From: Deinococcus sp. JMULE3
GTDB lineage: Bacteria; Deinococcota; Deinococci; Deinococcales; Deinococcaceae
Direction of reading: 5' to 3'
DNA: 64,000 nt
Assembly (NCBI RefSeq): GCF_013337115.1
Contig: NZ_SGWE01000004.1
Coordinates: 2,797,501 to 2,861,500 of the forward strand
The notes under the pieces: generated by a model
What the model was told of the DNA's origin: nothing
Databases searched by the model: none
Seen by the model: the letters and a program-made list of their open reading frames with translations, nothing else
In this document: positions 56,976 to 64,000 of the stretch, one piece after another
Position numbering within the stretch: position 1 is the stretch's first letter
How the letters are laid out: each line of letters starts with the position of its first letter
Program-made: the position numbers and the translations under genes

Positions 56976-58244
56976 TCAGGTCAGCAGGATCGCCCGGAAG
57001 TCACAGACGTTATGCCCGGTCGGCCCGGTGCGCAGCAGGTCACCCAGCAGGTGGAAGAACGCGTGGGCGTCGTGGCGCCGCAGGAACTCGGCCGGGTCGA
57101 GCCCCAGCGCGCGGGCGCGGTCCAGACTGTCCGGGCTCAGGGCCGCGCCCGCCGCGTCACTGCTGCCGTCCACGCCGTCACTGCCCGCCGACAGGACGTG
57201 CACGCCGCGCAACCCCGCCGGGGTGCCGCCCAGTTCGGTCAGGAGCGCCAGCGCGAACTCCAGGTTCCGTCCGCCCCGCCCGGCATCCGCTCCCAGGGTG
57301 ACGGTCGCCTCGCCGCCCGACAGGAGCGCCACCGGGCGCGGCGCGGGCGTCCCATGCTGCTGAATGCTGCGGATGACCGAGGCGTGGAACGCTGCCAGGG
57401 CGCGGGCCTCGCCGGTGAAGGTGTCCCCCAGGATCAGCGCGGGCACCCCCTGGGCCGTCAGCGCCTCCCGCGCGGCGTCCAGCAGGTGACGGTTCCCGCC
57501 GATCACCGTCGCCTCCGAAGCGGGCAGGGTGTCCGGCGTGTCGGGCGCGCCGCTGCGAAAGTACGCCCGGGCCTCCGGCGCGGCCAGCCCGTAGCGGTCC
57601 AGCACGGCCAGCGCGTCTGCGAACGTGGTCGGGTCCGGCACGGTCGGCCCGCTGGCGACCATGTCCAGCGGATCACCCACCACGTCCGACAGGACCAGCG
57701 TCCGCACCCCCGCGCGGGTCGCCTGCGCCAGCCCCCCACCCTTCACAGCCGACAGATGCTTGCGGACCGTGTTGATCTCCGTGATGTCCGCCCCGCAGCG
57801 CAGCAACTCGCCCGTCAACGCCTGCTTCTGCGCCAGGGTCACGCCGCGCGGCGCGCACAACAGCGCACTCCCACCCCCGGACAGCAGCACCAGCGCCCGC
57901 TGCCCGGCCCGCAGCGACCCCAGCCGCTCCAGCGCCGCGCGGCCCGCCCGGACACTGCCCCCGTCCGGCACCGGGTGGCCCGCTGCGATGACCTCCACCC
58001 CCGGCCGCACCTCACCCGGTGGAGTGCTGCCGTGCGGCGTGACGACCAGCGCCGGCACGCCCGCATGGGCCTCCAGCGCCGCGCAGGCCATCGGCACACT
58101 GGCCTTCCCGACCGCCAGGATGAAATCCGGCCGCGCCCCACCCAGATGCGGCGCCAGCAGCCGGGCAGGGGAGACCGCGTCCAGCGCACTCAGGAACGCG
58201 CGGCGCAGCACCTCGGCAGGCTCGTCGGCGGGGCGGGGGACCAT
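56976..58244 (-). CDS. Glycerate 2-kinase (DUF4147/MOFRL type)
   Basis: A 422-residue kinase giving 2-phosphoglycerate from glycerate. The N-part has LAVGKASVPMACAAL and VIAAGHPVPDGGSVRAG; LLSGGGSALLCAP is a nucleotide loop, and the C-terminal MOFRL domain is LLSGGEATVTLGADAGRGGRNLEFALALL...SDGVDGSSDAAGA. It lies just downstream of MaoC- and CitE-like genes, which may share a route for small acids. Confidence 0.88.
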   Translation of the reverse strand: MVPRPADEPAEVLRRAFLSALDAVSPARLLAPHLGGARPDFILAVGKASVPMACAALEAHAGVPALVVTPHGSTPPGEVRPGVEVIAAGHPVPDGGSVRAGRAALERLGSLRAGQRALVLLSGGGSALLCAPRGVTLAQKQALTGELLRCGADITEINTVRKHLSAVKGGGLAQATRAGVRTLVLSDVVGDPLDMVASGPTVPDPTTFADALAVLDRYGLAAPEARAYFRSGAPDTPDTLPASEATVIGGNRHLLDAAREALTAQGVPALILGDTFTGEARALAAFHASVIRSIQQHGTPAPRPVALLSGGEATVTLGADAGRGGRNLEFALALLTELGGTPAGLRGVHVLSAGSDGVDGSSDAAGAALSPDSLDRARALGLDPAEFLRRHDAHAFFHLLGDLLRTGPTGHNVCDFRAILLT

Positions 58245-58257
58245 CAGGCGGACCGGG

Positions 58258-58731
58258 TCAGGCGGGCCGCCGCTGCATCAATGCCGTGCGCTTGCACCTC
58301 GCCACGACCTCACCCCGCTGGTTCAGCGCGCGGTGCTCCACGATCACGATGCCTGCGTCCGGGCGGCTGCGGCTCTCGCGGACCTCCAGCACCTCCGACT
58401 CCGCGCGGATGGTATCCCCGTGGAACACCGGCTTCGGGAACACCACGTCCGTCAATCCCAGGTTCGCGACCAGCGTACCCAGCGTCAGCTCATGCACGCT
58501 CAGGCCCACCAGCAGACTCAGGGTCAGCAGGCTGTTCACCAGCGGCCGCCCGAACTCGGTCCCGGCCGCGTACTCGTGATCCAGGTGCAGCGGCTGCGGA
58601 TTCATCGTCATCGTCGTGAAGAACACGTTGTCCGCCTCCGTCACCGTGCGCGTCACGCGGTGCCGGATCACGGTGCCGGGCGTCAGTTCCTCCAGGTAAC
58701 GCCCCTGCGGGCGGTTCAGATCCTCATTCAT
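58258..58731 (-). CDS. MaoC-family dehydratase
   Basis: A 157-residue hotdog-fold enzyme: [38 protein letters not shown] carries the D-x4-N/H catalytic pattern of (R)-enoyl-CoA or mesaconyl-CoA hydratases. It follows a CitE-like lyase; such pairs act on branched dicarboxyl-CoA esters in other bacteria. Confidence 0.85.
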   Translation of the reverse strand: MNEDLNRPQGRYLEELTPGTVIRHRVTRTVTEADNVFFTTMTMNPQPLHLDHEYAAGTEFGRPLVNSLLTLSLLVGLSVHELTLGTLVANLGLTDVVFPKPVFHGDTIRAESEVLEVRESRSRPDAGIVIVEHRALNQRGEVVARCKRTALMQRRPA

Positions 58732-58743
58732 GGGTGCCTCCGG

Positions 58744-58811
58744 CAGTGAGTGGAGAGTGGGCAGTGGGGAGTGGATCGAGGCGTTGCCACTGCCTACTCC
58801 CCACTACCCAC
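58744..58811. repeat. CAGTGAGTGG-type inverted repeat overlapping a gene end
   Basis: GCAGTGAGTGGAGAGTGGG and GCAGTGGGGAGTGG on the left are matched by CCACTGCCTACTCCCCACT and ACCCACTTCCTG on the right. The right arm encodes the last residues (VGSGE) and TAG stop of the CitE-like gene, so the repeat forms its 3' end. Confidence 0.7.
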
Positions 58812-59687
58812 TTCCTGCGCCAGGATGGCGCGCGCGGCGGCGAGCATGGGTTCGTCCACCATCTGACCCTCGAAGCTGAACGCGCCGTGGCCCTGCGTGG
58901 CGGCGTCGTGCGCGGCGGCGAGCAGGGCGCGGGCGCGGGCCGTCTCTACGGGCGTCGCGCCGAACAGCTCGTGTGCCAGTTCGACCTGCGCGGGGTGGAT
59001 GCACAGCTTCCCGGCGTAGCCCAGCGCGCGGCCCAGTCCGGCGTCCTCGCGGAAGCGTGCCGGGTCGTTCAGGGCGGTCACGACGATGTCCAGCGCGGGC
59101 ACGCCGGTCAGCCGCGCGGCCAGCGCCACCTGCGAGCGGGCGTACAGAACCTCCAGCCCGCCGGGCGTGCGCCGCCCGCCCAGGTCGGTGGTGTAATCCT
59201 CCGCGCCGAAGTACGCCCAGCGCACGGCGTCCTCGCGCAGGATCTCGTGCGCGTGCCACACGCCCGCGCCAGTCTCCAGGCCCGCCAGGATCGGCAGGGT
59301 CAGGCCGAAGGTCGCCAGGGCGTTCACGACCTGCCGCACGTCGTCCGCGCGTTCCAGTTTCGGGACGACCACCCCCGCCAGCTCCGGCGTCAGGACATGC
59401 AGGTCGTCCGCGAAGTACGGCGAGTGGACGGCATTCACGCGCAGGAACACCGGGAGGTGCGGCGCGGCGCCCAACAGGTCCCGCGCGGCGTCCCGCGCGA
59501 CCGGGCGGGCGGCGGCCTTCGCCTCGGGCGTGCCGGGGATGGCGTCCTCCAGGTCGATCACCACCGCGTCAGGGGCGCTGCGGGGCAGTTTGGCGATCAG
59601 GTCGGCGCGGTTCCCCGGCGCGAACAGCAGGCTGCGGGGCCGCGCCAGCCCAGCGGGACGCCCGGCCGAACGAACGTTCGTTGACAT
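58794..59687 (-). CDS. HpcH/HpaI-family CoA-ester lyase (CitE-like)
   Basis: A 297-residue TIM-barrel lyase. [37 protein letters not shown] is the CitE/malyl-CoA lyase N-terminus; [11 protein letters not shown] and [14 protein letters not shown] follow, and [13 protein letters not shown] is a metal loop. Citramalyl- or malyl-CoA-type substrates are likely. TATCCT lies 7 nt before the ATG at 59687. A perfect palindrome lies in its first codons. Confidence 0.87.
   Translation of the reverse strand: MSTNVRSAGRPAGLARPRSLLFAPGNRADLIAKLPRSAPDAVVIDLEDAIPGTPEAKAAARPVARDAARDLLGAAPHLPVFLRVNAVHSPYFADDLHVLTPELAGVVVPKLERADDVRQVVNALATFGLTLPILAGLETGAGVWHAHEILREDAVRWAYFGAEDYTTDLGGRRTPGGLEVLYARSQVALAARLTGVPALDIVVTALNDPARFREDAGLGRALGYAGKLCIHPAQVELAHELFGATPVETARARALLAAAHDAATQGHGAFSFEGQMVDEPMLAAARAILAQEVGSGE
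59669..59682. promoter_or_regulatory. Palindrome AACGAACGTTCGTT, candidate TetR operator
   Basis: A perfect 14-bp palindrome within codons 2-7 of the CitE-like gene, about 13 bp after its -10 box. CGAACGAACGTTCG (59667-59680) fits the CNAACGNNCGTTNG pattern I recall for Thermus PaaR, a TetR regulator of acyl-CoA catabolism. Confidence 0.5.
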
Positions 59688-59721
59688 GCCCAAGAGGATA
59701 GCGGCTGAGCGTCCCGCGGAC

Positions 59722-61011
59722 CTACCCGGCCCGGGACGCCTCGCCGGATGCGGGACCGACCGGCGCGTCCAGGCGGCGCAGGGCCGGGGACAGGAAACCC
59801 GCCAGGGCCGCCGCGCCGCTCAGGACGCCGCCCACCACGAATACGCCCCGCACGCCGATCCACTCTCCCAGCGGGGCCGCCAGCGCCAGCCCCACCGGCC
59901 CGGCCAGCCCCATGACCATGTTCAGCAGGGACAGCGCGCGGCCCTGCAACTCGTTCGGGATGACCCGCTGAAGCAACGCCGTCATGGGTGCGTTCCCGAA
60001 CGAGAACGTCACGCCACTCACGACCCACCACACGACCGCCAGCCAGAACGCATCCCCGGGCGCCAGGGCCGTCAGGGCCACCGTCAGGCACGACGCGGCG
60101 AACGACACGAGGATCGTCACCACCGGACGGCGCGGATTCAGGGCCGCGACGAGCACGCCACCCGCGATCATGCCCACCCCCGACAGGCCCTCCATGAGGG
60201 CCACCTGCCCCGCCCCTCCACCGAAGTGGGTCTTGACCAGCAGCGGCGTCAGCGTGAAGGTCGGCATGACGGCCAGCACCACCGCGCCCAGCAGCAGGTA
60301 CAGGCGGCGCAGGCCCGCGTCGCGCCACACCACGTTCACGCCCGCCCGGAAATCCGAGAGGACACCCGCCCCGGGCAGCCGGATCACGCGGGGTTGCGGC
60401 ACCGCGTAGCGCAACAGCGGCGCGACACCCAGCAGCGCGGTGACCACATCGATCCCCAGGGCCGCGCCCAGCGGCAGCACACTGATCGCCAGGGCCCCCA
60501 GCGGCGCGGCGGCCACCGTCATGACACCCTGGAGGGTCTGGTTCAGGCCCGCCGCGCGCGGCAGGAAACTGGCGGGCACCAGCATGGCGGTACTCGCCCC
60601 CGCCGCCGGAGTCTGGAAGGCCTGCATGGCGCTGCGCACCGCCATCATGGTGTACACGTGCCACAGCTGCACGCCGCCGCTGGCGAACAGGCTGATCAGT
60701 ACGAGCATGCACGCGGCGCTGATCACGTCGGCCGTGATCATGATCGCGCGGCGGCTGTAGCGGTCGGCGAGAATCCCGCCCAGCGGGGACAGCAGCGCCT
60801 GCGGCAGCAGCGCCGCCACGCCCGCCACGCCCAGCGCCGCGGCGCTGCCGGTCGTGTCGGTGATCCACCACAGCAGCACGAACTGCGTTATGGCCGACCC
60901 GATCAGCGACAGCGCCTGCCCGCCGAAGATGCTCCAGAAGCGCAGCTGCCAGCCGGGGCCTGGATCATAGGCGGCCTGGGGGTCCGGCGCGGCGGGGTTC
61001 AGCGGGTCCAT
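59722..61011 (-). CDS. MFS transporter (macrolide-efflux-like)
   Basis: A 429-residue, twelve-helix protein. [36 protein letters not shown] and [21 protein letters not shown] are typical of the MefA/enterobactin-exporter-like group. The substrate is unknown. Its start lies inside the end of the TetR gene (13-bp overlap), so it is probably co-transcribed with and controlled by that regulator. Confidence 0.83.
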   Translation of the reverse strand: MDPLNPAAPDPQAAYDPGPGWQLRFWSIFGGQALSLIGSAITQFVLLWWITDTTGSAAALGVAGVAALLPQALLSPLGGILADRYSRRAIMITADVISAACMLVLISLFASGGVQLWHVYTMMAVRSAMQAFQTPAAGASTAMLVPASFLPRAAGLNQTLQGVMTVAAAPLGALAISVLPLGAALGIDVVTALLGVAPLLRYAVPQPRVIRLPGAGVLSDFRAGVNVVWRDAGLRRLYLLLGAVVLAVMPTFTLTPLLVKTHFGGGAGQVALMEGLSGVGMIAGGVLVAALNPRRPVVTILVSFAASCLTVALTALAPGDAFWLAVVWWVVSGVTFSFGNAPMTALLQRVIPNELQGRALSLLNMVMGLAGPVGLALAAPLGEWIGVRGVFVVGGVLSGAAALAGFLSPALRRLDAPVGPASGEASRAG

Positions 61012-61550
61012 GCGGTCAGCGTCTCCCGCAGGGCCTGCGCCTGCGTGTCGTTCAGGCGCGGCAGGCCGGTCAGTTCACCCATCCAGTAGCCGTCGCAGGC
61101 GAGCCGGATGGCGTGCGCGGTGCCGGGCGGCACGCCGTCCGCCTCGGCGTCGGTCAGCAGGAACGCCTGCGCCGCACTCAGTCCGGCCAGCAGCGCCGGG
61201 TGCCCGGCCAGCGGCGCGAGGGCCGTGTGCAGCGCCTCGCCGTCCTGGTCGGGGGTGAAGGTCAGGGTGATGTATGCGCGCAGCCACGCGCCGCGCGCCG
61301 GACCGTGTGCGGCCAGTTCGGCGGCGTGTGCCGCGTCCAGCTTGTGGCGGAAATCGTCGATCAGCGCGAATCCCAGGGCCCGCAGCAACGCGTCGCGGGT
61401 GGGGTAGTGATGCAGCAGCCCGCCCTTGCTGACCCCGGCGGCGCGGGCGACGGCGTCCAGCGACAGGGCGGCGCCGTGGTCGCGCAGGACGGCCAGGGCC
61501 GCGTCGAGCAGGGCGACGCGTGTGAGTTCGGGTTGCCGGGTACGGGTCAT
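60999..61550 (-). CDS. TetR-family regulator
   Basis: A 183-residue repressor. [45 protein letters not shown]. The ligand domain is helical. The start at 61550 follows TATGCT by 6 nt. A palindromic site overlaps its own promoter, and the MFS gene overlaps its end: a typical drug-induced pump unit. Confidence 0.9.
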   Translation of the reverse strand: MTRTRQPELTRVALLDAALAVLRDHGAALSLDAVARAAGVSKGGLLHHYPTRDALLRALGFALIDDFRHKLDAAHAAELAAHGPARGAWLRAYITLTFTPDQDGEALHTALAPLAGHPALLAGLSAAQAFLLTDAEADGVPPGTAHAIRLACDGYWMGELTGLPRLNDTQAQALRETLTAWTR

Positions 61551-61560
61551 ACCCAGAGCA

Positions 61561-61580
61561 TACCGTCTGGTCGGTCGGTA
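61561..61580 (-). promoter_or_regulatory. Candidate TetR operator at its own promoter
   Basis: TACCGTCTGGTCGGTCGGTA: outer TACCG and CGGTA are inverted and the core is GGTCGGTCGG. It partly overlaps the -10 TATGCT (61557-61562, minus). Confidence 0.55.
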
Positions 61581-61623
61581 AATGTGAATCAAGGTGCCCT
61601 GCGCGCCTGCCTAGCCGCCCGCG

Positions 61624-61653
61624 TTGACCACCCCCGCCGGGCGCGCGTACACT
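61624..61653 (+). promoter_or_regulatory. Promoter of the AspRS leader
   Basis: TTGACC (61624-61629), 18-bp spacer, TACACT (61648-61653), then 7 nt to the ATG of the leader peptide: leaderless initiation. Confidence 0.7.
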
Positions 61654-61660
61654 GCCCCGC

Positions 61661-61702
61661 ATGATCGCGGCGAACAACAACGTGAATGATGATCCCTGCT
61701 AG
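61661..61702 (+). CDS. Leader peptide MIAANNNVNDDPC upstream of AspRS
   Basis: A 13-codon ORF: ATG ATC GCG GCG AAC AAC AAC GTG AAT GAT GAT CCC TGC, then TAG. Four of nine codons from position 5 on are Asn and two are Asp. With the promoter before and terminator after, it matches a classical attenuation leader; the sensed amino acid would be Asn (and Asp), the products linked to the downstream synthetase. Confidence 0.75.
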   Translation: MIAANNNVNDDPC

Positions 61703-61724
61703 GGGACGTCACGCCGCATACCGC

Positions 61725-61758
61725 GCCCCCGACACCCTCACCGGAGTCGGGGGCTTTT
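61725..61758 (+). terminator. Attenuator-like terminator before the AspRS gene
   Basis: GCCCCCGAC (61725-61733) pairs perfectly with GTCGGGGGC (61746-61754), then TTTT. It lies 23 nt after the leader stop and 27 nt before the synthetase start. GGGG at 61702-61705 could pair with its left arm as an antiterminator, or with CCC inside the leader ORF. Confidence 0.75.
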
Positions 61759-61784
61759 CAATGAACAGTGAACAAGGAGCCCGC

Positions 61785-63116
61785 ATGACCACCCCAGCAA
61801 CCGAACCGGCCCAGCAACGCCTGCCCCGCACCCTCACCCGCGACCTCAGCCACCACGACGGTCAGACCGTGCGCCTCCAGGGCTTCGTGCACGCCCGGCG
61901 CGACCTGGGCGGCGTGCAGTTCATCGTGCTGCGCGACGTGAGCGGCGTCACCCAGTGCGTCGGCAGCGGCCTGACCCTGCCCCTGGCCGAGAGCAGCGTG
62001 GAGGTCACCGGGAAGGTCAAGGCCCACCCCAAGGCCCCCGGCGGCTTCGAGGTGCAGGTCGAGGACTTCCGCGTCATCAGCGCCGCCGTGGAGCCCGCCC
62101 CGGTCGAGATTCCCAAGATGGAATGGAACGTCAACCCGGAAACCATGCTCGACTACCGCGTCGTGACCGTCCGCGGCCTGAAGGAACGCGCCGCGCTGAA
62201 AGTCCAGGCGGAACTCGTCGCCGCGTTCCGCGACCACCTGATGACCGAGGGCTTCACCGAGATCAGCACCCCCAAGATCGTCTCGGCGGGCGCTGAGGGC
62301 GGCGCGAACCTGTTCCCCATCGACTACTTCGGGCACCCCGCGTACCTCGCGCAGAGCCCGCAGCTGTACAAGCAGATCATGGTCGGCGTGTTCGAACGCG
62401 TGTTTGAGGTCGCGCCCGTCTACCGCGCCGAGGAACACGCCACCAGCCGCCACCTCAACGAGTACCTGAGCCTGGACGTCGAGATGGGCTTCATCGAGGA
62501 CGAGGAAGACGTCATGAGCCTCGAGAACCGCCTCCTGGCCGCCATCATGACCCGCCTCAAGACCACCGCGCAGGCCGAATTCGACCTGCTCGGCGCGACC
62601 ATCCCCGACGTGCCCCCCCACATCCCCCGCATCACCCTGATGGACGCCCGCGTGCTGGTCACCGAGAAGTACGGGCATCAGGTGGGCGGCAAGGACCTCG
62701 ACCCGGAAGCCGAACGCCTGCTGTGCCAGCACTACGCGGAAACCGAAGGCAGCGACTTCGTGTTCGTCACCAAGTACCCCCGCGCCGCCCGCCCCTTCTA
62801 CGCCCACCCCGACAGCAACGCCGACGGCACCCCCAGCACCGAGATCACCCGAGGCTTCGACCTGCTGTTCCGCGGCATCGAGATCACGAGCGGCGGCCAG
62901 CGCATCCACGACCACGCCATGCTCATGGACTCCATCGCCACCTACAAACTCAAACCCGAAACCCTGGAGGGCTACACCGAGGTCTTCAAGTACGGCATGC
63001 CCCCCCACGGCGGCTTCGCCATCGGCGCCGAACGCCTCACCGCCAAACTGCTCGGCATCAGCAACGTCCGCTACGCCCGCGCGTTCCCCCGCGACCGCCA
63101 CCGCCTGACGCCCTGA
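61785..63116 (+). CDS. aspS: Archaeal-type, probably non-discriminating aspartyl-tRNA synthetase
   Basis: A 443-residue class II synthetase, much shorter than the 580-residue bacterial AspRS. OB-fold N-domain (about 20-110: GFVHARRDLGGVQFIVLRD), motif 2 FEVAPVYRAEEHATSRHLNEY, motif 3 GFAIGAERLTAKLLG. H36 and P85 match the His and Pro that I recall as marks of non-discriminating AspRS2 in D. radiodurans (positions 28 and 77, same offset). That enzyme also makes Asp-tRNA(Asn), which GatCAB converts to Asn-tRNA(Asn). AAGGAG precedes the ATG. Confidence 0.92.
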   Translation: MTTPATEPAQQRLPRTLTRDLSHHDGQTVRLQGFVHARRDLGGVQFIVLRDVSGVTQCVGSGLTLPLAESSVEVTGKVKAHPKAPGGFEVQVEDFRVISAAVEPAPVEIPKMEWNVNPETMLDYRVVTVRGLKERAALKVQAELVAAFRDHLMTEGFTEISTPKIVSAGAEGGANLFPIDYFGHPAYLAQSPQLYKQIMVGVFERVFEVAPVYRAEEHATSRHLNEYLSLDVEMGFIEDEEDVMSLENRLLAAIMTRLKTTAQAEFDLLGATIPDVPPHIPRITLMDARVLVTEKYGHQVGGKDLDPEAERLLCQHYAETEGSDFVFVTKYPRAARPFYAHPDSNADGTPSTEITRGFDLLFRGIEITSGGQRIHDHAMLMDSIATYKLKPETLEGYTEVFKYGMPPHGGFAIGAERLTAKLLGISNVRYARAFPRDRHRLTP

Positions 63117-63252
63117 GGGGCGTGTTTGATGGTCGAGAGGTGATGGTTAATGGACAGGCTCGCCCCGTGACGGGTGGGCCTGTTCTGCGCTGCGGGGCGG
63201 GTGTACGCTGCGGGGGAACCCGTCCAGCCCCCCCGGCCCCGGAGGAACCCCC

Positions 63253-63888
63253 ATGCGCGCACCCGCCACCCGGCCCGCCCTGACCCTCACCCTGGCCCTG
63301 CTCGCCAGCCCCGCCGCGCACGCCGCGTGCAAGCTCGCCGACATCGTCCCGGGCGGCACGTACACCTACCGCATGACCGGCCCCGGCAGCGGCACCTTCA
63401 CCACCACCAATACCGTCAAGGGGAGCAGCGTCCGGGCAACCACCACCATTGAGGGCCGCACCAGCACCATGACCTGGACCTGCACCGGCAAGGGCCTCAG
63501 CGGGAAACTCAGCGGCGCGCAGGGCGCCGGCATGACCCTGAACAACAGCTCCTTCCTGCCGCCACTGAACCTCTGGCGGCCCGGGTACAGCTGGACGTCC
63601 ACACAGGACATGAGCATGAGCGGCGGTATGACCAGTCGGGGCAGCAGCGTCACCCGCATCGTGAAACGCGAGACCGTCAAGGTGCCCGCCGGAACGTTCA
63701 ATTCGTGGCGACTCGACACGACCACCACCGTGAAGATCACCCTCCCCGGCGGCCGCACCCCACCCGCCGGGAGCCCCCTCGCCAGCGGCACCACCGTGCA
63801 GAGCAGCGTCTGGTACGCGCCCGGCACCGGCATGATCCGCAGCGTGAACAGCGGCATGACCACCGAACTCGTGAAGTTCAAACGCTGA
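63253..63888 (+). CDS. Exported protein of unknown function (DUF3108/TapB-like)
   Basis: A 211-residue protein. Signal peptide RAPATRPALTLTLALLASPAAHA. The mature part is beta-rich and Ser/Thr-rich; IVKRETVKVPAGTFNSWRLDTTTTVKI and SSVWYAPGTGMIRSV resemble DUF3108/TapB-type periplasmic proteins. GGAGGAACCCCC precedes the ATG. Confidence 0.6.
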   Translation: MRAPATRPALTLTLALLASPAAHAACKLADIVPGGTYTYRMTGPGSGTFTTTNTVKGSSVRATTTIEGRTSTMTWTCTGKGLSGKLSGAQGAGMTLNNSSFLPPLNLWRPGYSWTSTQDMSMSGGMTSRGSSVTRIVKRETVKVPAGTFNSWRLDTTTTVKITLPGGRTPPAGSPLASGTTVQSSVWYAPGTGMIRSVNSGMTTELVKFKR

Positions 63889-63910
63889 CCGGGGGCGGTA
63901 GCATCGGCGC

Positions 63911-64000
63911 ATGACCGACCGCGCCCGAGGCAGCAACGAACAGGCCCTGAACGAGGAATTCGCGCAGTTCAGCGTCGGTGGGCAGCGCGTGTACGGCATG
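63911..64000 (+). CDS. Start of a gene cut by the window end
   Basis: Thirty codons are visible: TDRARGSNEQALNEEFAQFSVGGQRVYGM. TAGCAT (63899-63904) lies 6 nt before the ATG, supporting a leaderless start. Too short to assign. Confidence 0.5.
   Translation, partial: MTDRARGSNEQALNEEFAQFSVGGQRVYGM

Overview
The window is very GC-rich, gene-dense DNA from a Deinococcus-like bacterium (Deinococcota). Pointers are the family content: a Thermus/Deinococcus-length Mfd, an archaeal-type AspRS, MglAB, AzlCD, TPR-winged-helix regulators, a DUF1844 protein and a LysM/M23 hydrolase. At least twenty start codons are preceded by a TANNNT -10 box only 5-8 nt upstream, as expected for the abundant leaderless transcripts reported in Deinococcus. 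No phage, insertion sequence with transposase, or CRISPR array was seen, so this is chromosomal backbone with small non-coding insertions.

Layout. 1-9 kb: end of an MscS-like channel, cysteine desulfurase, PASTA pseudokinase-like protein, AzlCD exporter, a dehydrogenase, a TipA-type MerR regulator with its own internal start, a WYL regulator and a TPR/winged-helix regulator. 9.4-12.1 kb: an amino-acid ABC permease and its binding protein, separated by an opposed SMR efflux pair. 12-18 kb: thioredoxin-like protein, HAAS/PadR pair, lipoprotein, NDH-2, a probably frameshifted MFS gene. 17.5-22.9 kb: GAF regulator divergent from a molybdenum hydroxylase operon (small, large, medium subunits; form II type). 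23-31 kb: membrane and secreted proteins, mfd, ftsH. 31-38 kb: MazG-like, YfiT-like, Nudix, VWA lipoprotein, NAGPA-type exoprotein, mglBA, TrmB-type regulator. 38.7-40.5 kb: two tRNAs, Nif3-like protein, tmk. 40.5-46.5 kb: glutaminyl cyclase, queG and a gnd-zwf-opcA operon (oxidative pentose phosphate pathway, NADPH). 46.7-56 kb: ABC ATPase, Crp-type regulator, GGDEF protein, hydrolases, isoprenyl synthase, dtd-DUF1844, cell-wall hydrolases. 56-61.6 kb: glycerate kinase, MaoC, CitE-like lyase, MFS and TetR genes. 61.6-64 kb: a non-discriminating AspRS gene with an attenuator-like leader, an exported protein, and the start of another gene.

Two observations stand out. First, a dispersed palindromic element of about 132 bp occurs five times (9476, 32642, 34492, 37745, 54831), with two 13-bp miniature forms (46700, 48259) and a 189-bp cousin (34300). 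Every one abuts a stop codon, and in all but one case the stop codon (TGA or TAA) is repeated on the far side, like a 3-bp TNA target duplication. Internal hairpins are kept by compensatory changes. This looks like a MITE family that lands on stop codons without damaging the gene.

Second, the AspRS gene is preceded by a 13-codon leader ORF, MIAANNNVNDDPC, with four Asn and two Asp codons, followed by an intrinsic terminator. In Deinococcus this enzyme starts the tRNA-dependent route to asparagine, so the arrangement reads as attenuation sensing Asn-tRNA supply.

Functions are read from protein motifs by eye; no database search was possible.
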